NCBI GenBank assembly: GCA_018883665.1
Contig: JAHLFU010000309.1
Span: 1-6,903, forward strand
Length of the DNA stretch: 6,903 nucleotides
Direction: 5' to 3'
Source: Paraprevotella stercoravium
Lineage (GTDB): Bacteria; Bacteroidota; Bacteroidia; Bacteroidales; Bacteroidaceae
How positions within the stretch are numbered: the stretch's first letter is position 1; each line of letters begins with the position of its first letter. Positions 1-6,115 of the stretch are shown in pieces. The position numbers and the translations under genes were made by a program. Below the pieces are notes generated by a model. The model made no database searches. It worked only from the letters and a program-made list of their open reading frames with translations, and had not been told where the DNA came from.

Positions 1-88
1 AAAGCGCCGCGCCTTGCTCAATTACCTTTACGAGCGTGATGTTGAGCGCTACCGCGCCATCATCAAGGCTCTCGGCCTGCGTAAGTAA
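1..88 (+). CDS. rpsO: 30S ribosomal protein S15, C-terminal end (partial)
   Basis: This is the last 28 codons of the primary rRNA-binding protein of the 30S subunit platform. Reading from base 2, the frame begins KRRALLNYLYERDVERY and ends in ALGLRK followed by TAA at 86-88. That is the conserved S15 terminal helix (KRR-x-LL-x-YL ... RY ... LGLR). The 5' part lies outside the window. It is the only + strand gene here and is followed 23 bases later by an intrinsic terminator. All other genes point toward it, so this marks a boundary between core genome and the leftward-transcribed block. The identification is firm even though only a fragment is visible. Confidence 0.93.
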   Translation, partial: KRRALLNYLYERDVERYRAIIKALGLRK

Positions 89-111
89 TTGGGAGGGAAA
101 AGGAATTAACG

Positions 112-150
112 GCCCCGCTCGTCATCTTGACAGGCGGGGCTTTCCTTTTT
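112..150 (+). terminator. Intrinsic terminator of rpsO
   Basis: A GCCCCGC/GCGGGGC stem (112-118 with 134-140) is visible. The loop can extend with an inner GTCA/TGAC pair (121-124 with 128-131). A T-rich tract, TTTCCTTTTT, follows at 141-150. It lies 23 bases after the rpsO stop, so it ends that transcript. It works in the + direction only; no comparable T tract lies on the other side. Confidence 0.9.
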
Positions 151-233
151 CTTCTTCTTTTGTGCTGGCCTTCCAGTCTGGAGTGGGGGAGTGTCTCTTC
201 ACCCCAATTCTGTAGTGCGTTGGTCACCAGCGG

Positions 234-370
234 GGAGCAAGCGACGAGGATGCCGGCAGGAGTTTGCCTCACGGGATGAAAATCGACGCGCTGTAGCACG
301 TCGGGCGCTAGCAAGGAGCAAGCATGTCTGCCTCGCGGAGTGAAAATCGCCGTGTCGGCAGCGAGTCGCT
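234..370. repeat. Two degenerate copies of a structured intergenic repeat
   Basis: Two related units lie in the 366-bp gap between rpsO and the WYL gene. Each begins with GGAGCAAGC (234-242 and 315-323), continues with TGCCTC-x-CGG (from 265 and 329) and ends with TGAAAATCG (277-285 and 341-349). Copy 1 has about 17 extra bases in the middle. Each copy is followed by a small hairpin of different sequence: CGACG/CGTCG (284-288 with 299-303) after copy 1, and GCCG/CGGC (349-352 with 356-359) plus AGCGA/TCGCT (360-364 with 366-370) after copy 2. This suggests a duplicated structured element or an interspersed repeat. Short open frames on the - strand here are by-products of the repeat. Apart from the terminator, I see nothing else in this gap. 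Confidence 0.5.
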
Positions 371-454
371 ATATGAGCTACTTGAAAGGAACTGTCGGGG
401 GTTTCTCGCAAGAAAGGGGAAAGGACCTTGGGCGGTCTAATGGCTGATTGGAGA

Positions 455-1411
455 TTATTCCTCCAGCATGTCCTTCCCCGTCTCGTAGCTCGTTACCATG
501 TCTTTCAGTATGCCGACCATCTCTTGCCGGAAGTCTTCCGGTTCCAAGATGGCGAGCTTCCTGCCATGCCACAGCAACTCTTGCATGAAGTCGCGGGTGG
601 GTCTCACCCGGATGGAGAAGTCCGTGTATCCGCCATCATTCCCATCCTTGATTTTCGTCTGGCTTTCATGGAGCGGCACCTCCGTGATGTAGTTGTTTTC
701 GGGATAAAACGCCCTGACGACAATCTTCCTCACGGGGATTTCCTCTTGTCGCATGATGCCGAAGCAACTCTCGAAGAAGCTGTCAGGTGTCAGTCGGCTC
801 TTGATGGCGGGAGGCAGTTGCCGCTTTTTGCAAGCGATGTCCATCGTCTCTATGCGGTTGAAGGGCAGCGTGCGTGGCGTGAACACTTGCTGGCTGTCAC
901 TCTTCGTCTCGTCCCAAAGGTTGCCGATGACATACCAACGCTGGTGGAATAGCCGGACAAAGGCGGGTAGCATCGTCATGTCTTTCTCCACGCCGTAACC
1001 CGTCCTGTAGTGGAAGCGCAAGATATATCGCTTGTCTATCGCCTCCAGTATGTCGTCCAGGTAGTGGGAGTTCATGGGCGCCTCCTCCAGCATCACCTTG
1101 TTGTGATACTTCAGCATGTCACCCAGCGAGGCGATGCGCAGTGCCGAGAGCATCCACTCCGTCACGTCAGTCCCTCCATACTTGTCCCGCCAGATGTAGT
1201 AACGGTATCCATTGGTCTTGTCACATTTTATCTCTATGCCGAAGATGGAGTCTATCTCATCCCGGTAGCGGTGGAACGTGCGGACGCTCAGCTCCGTATG
1301 GTCGGCGTTGCTGGCCGCCATCTCCCATTCGTCAACAATCTCTTGCAGCGTCATGCGCCTGCGTTCCAGCTTGCCGATGAGCCAACAATAAAACTTGGTG
1401 CGGTTGTTCAT
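455..1411 (-). CDS. WYL-domain transcriptional regulator (HTH-WYL-WCX layout)
   Basis: A 318-aa protein with the layout of WYL-type regulators. Residues 1-73 form a winged-helix-like DNA-binding domain (TLQEIVDEW ... LSVRTFHRYRDEID ... NGYRYYI). The WYL-like ligand-sensing domain covers about 118-195; its core is RWYVIG (158-163), so the name-giving triad is W-Y-V, and it ends in an FNRIETM strand. A C-terminal WCX-like region (about 225-310) contains RPTRDFMQELLWHG and ILEP. The start at 1411 is preferred: a longer open frame to 1588 would overlap the upstream gene by about 170 bases, and its extra 59 residues look non-coding. The start lies 8 nt after the stop of the UDG-like gene, so the two are probably co-transcribed. 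WYL proteins often control DNA-damage or phage-defence genes; here the target is inferred to be its own operon. Confidence 0.85.
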   Translation of the reverse strand: MNNRTKFYCWLIGKLERRRMTLQEIVDEWEMAASNADHTELSVRTFHRYRDEIDSIFGIEIKCDKTNGYRYYIWRDKYGGTDVTEWMLSALRIASLGDMLKYHNKVMLEEAPMNSHYLDDILEAIDKRYILRFHYRTGYGVEKDMTMLPAFVRLFHQRWYVIGNLWDETKSDSQQVFTPRTLPFNRIETMDIACKKRQLPPAIKSRLTPDSFFESCFGIMRQEEIPVRKIVVRAFYPENNYITEVPLHESQTKIKDGNDGGYTDFSIRVRPTRDFMQELLWHGRKLAILEPEDFRQEMVGILKDMVTSYETGKDMLEE

Positions 1412-1419
1412 GGGGAGGA

Positions 1420-2052
1420 TTAATGTTGGTTGAGAAATGCATGGATGGCCTTGTGCCACCAGTCCCAGGAGTAGCCCACGGAGGGATGGTATACTGCCAT
1501 TATCCTTGCCCTTGCGCCGTTGCCCAGCCTGTAACTTCCCGTGGCGATGTGTTGTCCGTCTATCACGATGTCCTTCTCTTCCCGCCATCTCCCGTCACCG
1601 GGCAGAAAACTCCAAAGCCTCTTGCCCCAGACGATGATATATTCGGGCAGGTATTGGTCCAACACCTCATAGAAAGCCCTTTGCGCCTGGAGGTATTGTT
1701 CCTGCGTACCCGCTTGCCGTGTCTCGTCCATCGCCACTTGCAGGAAGTTGAAGAACAAGAGCGACTGCCATATGCGTTGCCGCTCATCCCCGTCGGTCTC
1801 GTGTCCCACGAGGCTCCGTTCAAACTTCAGGTAGGTGCTCATCCAGCGTTCCCGCTCCGTATTGGGATTGAGATACGCCTTGATTACGTTAGTGGTGAAG
1901 GCGGCGCAGTCGCCCGCCTTGCCCGCCACTCCGCAGTTGGCACACTTCTCCCCGCAGTAATGACTCTCTCCGAGAACCATCACCCGCTTGCCGAAGATGC
2001 CGCCCGCGGAATAGTCATGCCCCACGAAGGGGAGAAAAAACAGGTTGGTCAT
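1420..2052 (-). CDS. Uracil-DNA-glycosylase-fold-like protein with four-Cys cluster
   Basis: A 210-aa soluble protein, in the size range of UDG-superfamily enzymes. A central strand leads into GESHY (28-32), in the place of the active-site loop (GxxPG/GQDPYH-type) of UDGs. Near the C-terminus HPSVG (189-193) resembles the UDG HPS leucine-loop motif. Between them lie FFNFLQ (100-105) and IIVWGKRLW (139-147), like the core strands of the fold. Cysteines 33, 37, 40 and 49 directly follow GESHY and could bind Zn or an Fe-S cluster; family 4 UDGs carry an Fe-S cluster, but with another arrangement. The first gene of a two-gene unit with the WYL regulator. Substrate unknown; it may be a DNA glycosylase or another hydrolase of the fold. 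Fold call moderate, activity unproven. Confidence 0.55.
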   Translation of the reverse strand: MTNLFFLPFVGHDYSAGGIFGKRVMVLGESHYCGEKCANCGVAGKAGDCAAFTTNVIKAYLNPNTERERWMSTYLKFERSLVGHETDGDERQRIWQSLLFFNFLQVAMDETRQAGTQEQYLQAQRAFYEVLDQYLPEYIIVWGKRLWSFLPGDGRWREEKDIVIDGQHIATGSYRLGNGARARIMAVYHPSVGYSWDWWHKAIHAFLNQH

Positions 2053-2129
2053 AGAGGAATTTCATTTTATGGGTTTCATAAGCAGGTTTTGTCAGATAAT
2101 CTCGATAAATCTATGAAAAAAACATTAGA

Positions 2130-2240
2130 GAATATCCGCATTCGCCAATATATGCCATATGAGAGCGAAGATATACTTCATCGGCCAACGAAGTATATCT
2201 TCATTTCCAATGTGGCCGGGTTGGCAAATTGCGGATATTC
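2130..2240. repeat. Nested inverted repeat with large stem-loop potential
   Basis: The outer arms are 2130-2148 and 2221-2240: 11 perfect pairs (GAATATCCGCA), one extra base, then 7 of 8 pairs. Inside them is a perfect 13-bp inverted repeat, GAAGATATACTTC (2167-2179) and GAAGTATATCTTC (2190-2202), around a 10-base loop. The loop carries CGGCCA (2182-2187), complementary to TGGCCG at 2213-2218, so an alternative or pseudoknot pairing is possible. On the - strand, the outer stem is followed 7 bases later by seven T (2116-2122). It lies between the lipoprotein stop (2273) and the UDG-like start (2052). It could be a terminator for the lipoprotein gene, a leader structure, an operator for the WYL protein, or a small mobile repeat. 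Confidence 0.75.
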
Positions 2241-2272
2241 ATTAACATTATTGTTTTAGGATATGCAGAACC

Positions 2273-3154
2273 TCAATAGGGTAAATTGATGATGAATAAC
2301 TCAAATAGGATTTTTTCCAGCAATTGATAAATTGTATATATAAAACCGAGGATGGCGGCTACAATAATAATGATTCCTGCTCCAGGAATACCAACAATCA
2401 TCCCAAAGAGGGAACTGCCAAAAACGAAGAATACCACTATTACTACCAAGACAATTATAGCCACGGTTAATGTCATAGAATCAAATAGACCTAATTCCCA
2501 AAACGAAGAGTCTCCAGTGCCTAAATTATTGGCGTAAATATACCCGTCATCTATATCTCCGGTCTTGTTTACCCAGAAACAATGTTTCCAGTTTTCATCA
2601 GTACTTAAATTGTCGACTAAAATGTCACGGCCTTTTTCGAACTCCCCAATGATTTTCCCATTGGTGCTTGGGATGGAGCGAATGTTTAGGGTCTGGACTT
2701 TGTCTCCTACGATAGACGCCAAGCTATAGTGGTTCTCTTCGTTTGTTTTTAGTCCCCAGTTAAATGAAAGTCTATCCCCTTCTACGGTTTGCCTTATTTT
2801 AATGGTATCACGGAAAGAATTATTGGTAATAGTATAGCCTATATTCTTGAAGTAATTGATGGTTTTAGAACTGGCGTTTACAAGTTCGAAATCCGCTATG
2901 ATAGCTTCAGAGCCATCGATGTCTGTTTTTTCACTCTTTTTTAGTTTTATCATTAAGTTTGAGTTTTCGTCTCGGACTTCATTGATAAAGAAAGAGTAAT
3001 TTGGTAAATCTCCATCATATAGGTATACAGCTGCACAGCTATATTCTTCCGCATTCAGTCTACTTTCGAACTTTTTTAACGATCTAATATCACTATCACA
3101 AGATGTTAATACGAATGCCAATATAACAAAAAACAGGTAATTGTATGGTCTCAT
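2273..3154 (-). CDS. Lipoprotein with SH3b-like domain and C-terminal membrane segments
   Basis: A 293-aa protein. A lipoprotein signal opens it: short basic start, hydrophobic stretch LFFVILAFVL (7-16) and lipobox LTSC with Cys19, followed by Asp20. The start at 3154 is preferred over 3202 because it gives a signal peptide of normal length. Residues about 20-150 are an unassigned extracytoplasmic region. Residues 153-211 look like a bacterial SH3 (SH3b) domain: LNIRSIPSTNGKIIGEFEKG, then a W, then a GYIYANNL ending. After it come two hydrophobic stretches (about 226-246 and 249-275, the second rich in Gly and Ile) and a hydrophobic tail. Lipidation plus C-terminal TM segments suggests an inner-membrane protein with the SH3b domain in the periplasm. 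SH3b domains often bind peptidoglycan or peptides. The coding DNA is AT-rich compared with the UDG/WYL genes. Function unknown. Confidence 0.75.
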   Translation of the reverse strand: MRPYNYLFFVILAFVLTSCDSDIRSLKKFESRLNAEEYSCAAVYLYDGDLPNYSFFINEVRDENSNLMIKLKKSEKTDIDGSEAIIADFELVNASSKTINYFKNIGYTITNNSFRDTIKIRQTVEGDRLSFNWGLKTNEENHYSLASIVGDKVQTLNIRSIPSTNGKIIGEFEKGRDILVDNLSTDENWKHCFWVNKTGDIDDGYIYANNLGTGDSSFWELGLFDSMTLTVAIIVLVVIVVFFVFGSSLFGMIVGIPGAGIIIIVAAILGFIYTIYQLLEKILFELFIINLPY

Positions 3155-3242
3155 GATTTTGCTTATGTATTTATTTTGGATTGTTCTATTATCTTGTACC
3201 ATAAGTATTATTTGTATATTCTAAGGTTGCCCGTTGGCAGAA

Positions 3243-3555
3243 TTAATTTAGTGCGTACTTAATTTTGCAGATGGGCTTATTGTTGATATTGTTAATTACT
3301 GTAAGACGGTCAGCGCACTAATCTTGCCAATAATTCTGGCAAACAGACCATCCTTTTTTCTACGATTGTTGAACTGCCTGTGGAAAGTCAAGTTGGGGGT
3401 TTTTACTTTATACTCTTGCTGCTTGTGTTTAAATAGCCAATTCCTACAGTCAAAGTTTTCATACTTGGCAATCAATGATAATGTCATAACTTCAAGGCCA
3501 AAGAGTTTGAACTTTAAACTGCGATAGGATATTTTCCATGCGTATTCACGGGATT
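3243..3555 (-). pseudogene. Remnant of an IS transposase C-terminus (frameshifted)
   Basis: An open - strand frame from about 3555 to a TAA just left of 3299 ends DGLFARIIGKISALTVLQ. The reading then shifts by one base near 3297 and continues INNINNKPICKIKYALN to TAA at 3243-3245. The joined pattern GLFARI..KISALTVLQ.IN.INNKPI..IKYAL is one I recall from C-termini of DDE transposases of Bacteroidetes IS elements, probably IS982-type; the family is from memory. One missing base would explain the break. The upstream part (REYAWKISYR ... ENFDCRNWLFKHK) is less recognisable, and the N-terminal catalytic region is absent. No terminal inverted repeats were found. The rest of the 3203-3722 gap holds only a hairpin (3626-3655). 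Confidence 0.45.
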
Positions 3556-3625
3556 GTTAGAAGATTGCTTGTATATTCCAAGTATTTTGGTGAGTTTTGT
3601 ATATAAGTTGTGCATGCTGTGATTT

Positions 3626-3655
3626 AAACTTAGTGGCTTTGAAGCCACTAAGTTT
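3626..3655. terminator. Perfect hairpin, possible terminator of the 5766-3723 operon
   Basis: Two perfect 14-base arms (3626-3639 and 3642-3655; core CTTAGTGGCTT) surround a 2-base centre. A weaker outer match, AAGTTG/CAACTT, flanks the structure at about 70-80 bases total width. It lies about 70 bases after the stop of the 31-aa gene on the - strand. The stem is bounded by AAA and TTT on both strands, which fits a weak bidirectional terminator, but no long T tract follows. It could instead belong to the nearby IS remnant or be an independent palindromic repeat. Confidence 0.5.
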
Positions 3656-3722
3656 CTGATAATCAATGGCGTGTGCAACTTCTTACTCATGCTTGTAAAC
3701 TTGAATTAATCCTCCAACGGGT

Positions 3723-3818
3723 TCACATGATATTTCGGAAAGTCAGCACACCTAAAAGGATGGCTATTGAAATCGTAGTATAAACAATTTTTGCAACTTT
3801 TTCTTCGAAATCTTTCAT
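3723..3818 (-). CDS. 31-aa single-pass membrane protein, third gene of operon
   Basis: A 31-aa frame, ATG at 3816-3818 and TGA at 3723-3725. It begins MKDFEEKVAK, a charged amphipathic start, followed by a hydrophobic segment IVYTTISIAILLGVLTF (about 11-27) and a short RNIM tail. This is the usual look of a small inner-membrane protein. The ATG lies 2 nt after the stop of the 134-aa gene, which itself follows the 511-aa gene by 5 nt. This spacing is the main reason to call it real and suggests translational coupling. It could act as a membrane anchor, modulator or small toxin for its operon; the sequence does not decide. Chance occurrence cannot be excluded at this length. Confidence 0.6.
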   Translation of the reverse strand: MKDFEEKVAKIVYTTISIAILLGVLTFRNIM

Positions 3819-3820
3819 AG

Positions 3821-4225
3821 TTATAAAAGTTTTATCATCATTGTCGCTATTTTGTCTGTAAAATTCTCCAAAGTTTCCATGAACTTCATTTTCATATTTA
3901 TTTCGTTCTCAGTATTGGCATCCATTGTTAAAACTTTATCCAAGATTTTATCCATTCTTTGGTTGAGTTGGTCCAATTGTTTTTCCACAATTGGTAGGTT
4001 GTCTTTATGCCGCTCAAGCTCGGCGTCCAAAGACGCAACATATGCATTGAATTGGACATCCATCATGTGCATGTCACGCTGTAACTCAACAAAGCTATTG
4101 GCTGTTGACGTTATTTTTTCACCCAATTTGTCGATACTGTAGAAACATTCATTTGCATGCACTAAGGTGTTGCTTACATTGCCTACGGATGCGTCAAATC
4201 GTTCAAGCAGATTTCCTTTTACCAT
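3821..4225 (-). CDS. Coiled-coil protein of unknown function, second gene of operon
   Basis: A 134-aa protein with no signal peptide and no clear TM segment. It is helical throughout. Residues about 62-101 (SLDAELERHK ... LPIVEKQLDQLNQRMDKIL) have a heptad pattern, with hydrophobic residues at every third or fourth position, as in a coiled coil. Shorter heptad-like stretches lie at 30-55 and 112-134. I recognise no family. Its ATG follows the stop of the 511-aa gene by 5 nt, and its TAA precedes the 31-aa gene by 2 nt, so all three are almost certainly one transcript. It is plausibly a partner or scaffold of the large membrane protein, which also has long helical segments; that is inference from context. 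Confidence 0.75.
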   Translation of the reverse strand: MVKGNLLERFDASVGNVSNTLVHANECFYSIDKLGEKITSTANSFVELQRDMHMMDVQFNAYVASLDAELERHKDNLPIVEKQLDQLNQRMDKILDKVLTMDANTENEINMKMKFMETLENFTDKIATMMIKLL

Positions 4226-4230
4226 AGTGT

Positions 4231-5766
4231 TTATAGTTTTATGTTGTTGTATTTGTTCACAATTGTTTTTTCTTTATCTCTTAAGTTACGGTCTAGCTTT
4301 GTGAAATATTTTTTGTTCTTTCGGATGCAAGGCATTAGGCGTAAAAAGAATTCACGTTTACGGTGTAATAGATAAGTCAAACCTAGTATTGAAAGAATCG
4401 ATACAATAAAACCTATATCTCCTCCTTCGATCATTCCCATAAAGATAACCATCAACACGAATGTTCCAATCCAAAAAACAAAAAACATAATCGCTAGTGC
4501 ACAAACATCCCAAAAGCCAAATTTTGTCAGTTTTATATTAGATGAGATCAATTGCCTGCATTCGTTAAAATATGCATTGGTGCTTAGCATCTCCTTTACA
4601 TTACTACATATTTGTTGTTTCTCATGCGTAAGCATGTCTATTTTGTCCCGTGCTTCTTCTGCCAACGCTGTTATAATTGGCGTTTCTCTGTGAAGGGAAC
4701 ATAATCTTTCAGGGTCTGTTTCCCATAAAGTTACCCCTACATAATTCCTTAAGAAGTATGATTTCGTAAGCAACATATATTCAATAGGCCAATAAAAATC
4801 TTTATTTTTTGTGATTAAATTCTCTAAATACTTAATCCACTTGTTTTCATCAAAATTTTCGGTTTTTAATATAAGCGCAGCCCAAAAATGAATTTCATCA
4901 TCAATTAAATTTTTCAAAGATGGATATGGTGCATCTGAGTTTTGATACCCATTCATCCATGCTTCCATCTCTTGCAAAACGAAGTTCAACACTTCTATAT
5001 CATACTGGCGTTTTATCTTGCAGAAGAACGCTATTTCAAACATCTTGAGTTTTTTGTCACGTGAACTATCTTTCCAAGCAATTAAATCTCCGGATTTAGA
5101 GAGCATATTGTCGAACTTTGGCAAATTTGCTTGAAACTGTTCTAGAGCCTTATGTATGGACTCATAACTCATGTTTGCGTATGCTTGTTTTTTCTCAAGC
5201 AATGTTTGTAAGCGCCTTTCTTCTTTTTGCTGTATTTGGTACTTTTGGTATTGATCATAAATTTCGGCAGCAGCGGCAATTGCCAATCCTATGCCAAAAG
5301 TCGCAGAACCGCCAGATTTCTGTTTTTTCATTCTTTGAAAGCCTATTTTTGCCATGGTCGTACCCACATCAGAAAGATTTTTTGCCACAGCTTTGCATCT
5401 GTCTGATAATTGAGATGTCATTTCTAGCACCTCTTTTGCAATGTATTCAAATTCTGACAGCTTGTCAATTAGGTTGGCATAGTCTTCTCCGAGCATAGAC
5501 GCTTCTTCTTTTACGGCGGATATGTCAACGACAGGCTCTGTGTCCTGTTTTGATATTATACGCCTAACTATTAGCTCTGGATTCTTCAATTTGTCAATGA
5601 CATCGTCAACGTCCGTGCTTGATAGTCCCAAGGATTGACGATATGCTTTCAGTTGAAGCATAATGTCATATGGAATATCACCTTTATATTGGTTATAATA
5701 AAAAATGTAACGGTCTCTGTAATTCCGTTTTTGATTGTTAATGAAAGCGTAAGGATTGTTTTTCAT
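4231..5766 (-). CDS. Large coiled-coil membrane protein of unknown function
   Basis: A 511-aa protein, first gene of a three-gene operon. The N-terminal 70 residues are helical, with LGLSSTDVDDVIDKL at about 46-60. This resembles the LGLS-x-x-(D/E)-(V/A) helical motif seen in N- or C-terminal adaptor regions of some bacterial proteins; the resemblance is weak. A long helical region follows (85-150). Next comes a small-residue hydrophobic stretch, GGSATFGIGLAIAAAAEIY (152-170), that could insert into or lie on a membrane, and then a basic/Gln-rich coiled coil (171-215). The middle (215-410) is helical and unassigned. Two TM segments sit near the C-terminus (about 418-445 and 451-467), followed by a strongly basic cytoplasmic tail. 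No nucleotide-binding or catalytic motif was seen. AT-rich coding, unlike the UDG/WYL genes. No family recognised. Confidence 0.8.
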   Translation of the reverse strand: MKNNPYAFINNQKRNYRDRYIFYYNQYKGDIPYDIMLQLKAYRQSLGLSSTDVDDVIDKLKNPELIVRRIISKQDTEPVVDISAVKEEASMLGEDYANLIDKLSEFEYIAKEVLEMTSQLSDRCKAVAKNLSDVGTTMAKIGFQRMKKQKSGGSATFGIGLAIAAAAEIYDQYQKYQIQQKEERRLQTLLEKKQAYANMSYESIHKALEQFQANLPKFDNMLSKSGDLIAWKDSSRDKKLKMFEIAFFCKIKRQYDIEVLNFVLQEMEAWMNGYQNSDAPYPSLKNLIDDEIHFWAALILKTENFDENKWIKYLENLITKNKDFYWPIEYMLLTKSYFLRNYVGVTLWETDPERLCSLHRETPIITALAEEARDKIDMLTHEKQQICSNVKEMLSTNAYFNECRQLISSNIKLTKFGFWDVCALAIMFFVFWIGTFVLMVIFMGMIEGGDIGFIVSILSILGLTYLLHRKREFFLRLMPCIRKNKKYFTKLDRNLRDKEKTIVNKYNNIKL

Positions 5767-5952
5767 ACGTATAATTTAAATTGCAAATGATGTTATATTT
5801 GGTTGTGTTATCAATATCTTGGCAAATGATACTGTCGTAATCAACGAGATATTGTAACGTGCCTTTTATTCCTCCTCTTTTTCAAATCAAGATTTATTTC
5901 TTGTATTTCAGAAACGTCTGGGCGAGGGTCTCAGGTGAAGAATCTTTTTTGC

Positions 5953-6115
5953 TTACAGCATGGGGACATGTGATTCTTTGTTGCTTCCCTTGGGATGGTT
6001 GATGTACTGTCCGCATACCAGACTGTAGGGAACAGCCAGCCGCAATACTAGCAGACGTATTTTGGCATTTCTGTTTTCTCATACAGCCTATGGTGACCTC
6101 GAGCTTCTTGTCACA
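5953..6115 (-). pseudogene. Decayed paralog of the two-finger zinc-binding gene
   Basis: On the - strand from about 6098 the frame reads GHHRLYEKTEMPKYVC, then an in-frame TAG (6048-6050), then YCGWLFP. After a frameshift near 6015 another frame reads GQYINHPKGSNKESHVPML to TAA at 5953-5955. These pieces align in order with residues 36-85 of the intact gene at 6612-6869 (GRHKLYEGTEKSKYTCKYCG, then GGQCVNHPKGTNKGAHAP). The second finger is damaged: the stop replaces the residue after its first Cys, and the third Cys is Tyr (QYINHP against QCVNHP). The first finger is mostly lost; only TGTGACAAG near 6107-6115 may be left. An 85-aa open frame over this stretch (5894-6151) uses a different phase and is not the ancestral protein. 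Confidence 0.75.

Noticed and set aside
63..411. Two small - strand open frames next to rpsO
   Set aside because: They overlap the rpsO end, its terminator and the degenerate repeats; their similarity to each other (DFH..RQT) comes from the repeat, not from a shared protein.
428..952. A 174-aa + strand open frame
   Set aside because: Lies antisense to the WYL gene, whose domains are recognisable; its own sequence resembles no protein.
1412..1588. Extended N-terminus of the WYL protein
   Set aside because: It would overlap the UDG-like gene by about 170 bases and has low-complexity, non-protein-like sequence; the start at 1411 gives a normal winged-helix opening.
1423..2259. A 278-aa + strand open frame
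   Set aside because: Antisense to the UDG-like gene, which has convincing motifs; the frame is long because the opposite gene is GC-rich.
2113..2259. A 48-aa + strand frame starting MKKTLENIRI
   Set aside because: Almost all of it lies inside the nested inverted repeat, so its codons are dictated by the palindrome; no ribosome-binding site stands out.
5871..5876. AGGAGG on the - strand, like a strong Shine-Dalgarno site
   Set aside because: No start codon with a meaningful frame follows at the right distance; the 511-aa gene starts about 105 bases further on.
5767..5890. Possible Bacteroides promoter (TTTG and TAnnTTTG boxes) for the three-gene operon
   Set aside because: ATTTG motifs occur twice on the - strand, but the spacing and the -7 box do not match, so no promoter could be placed.
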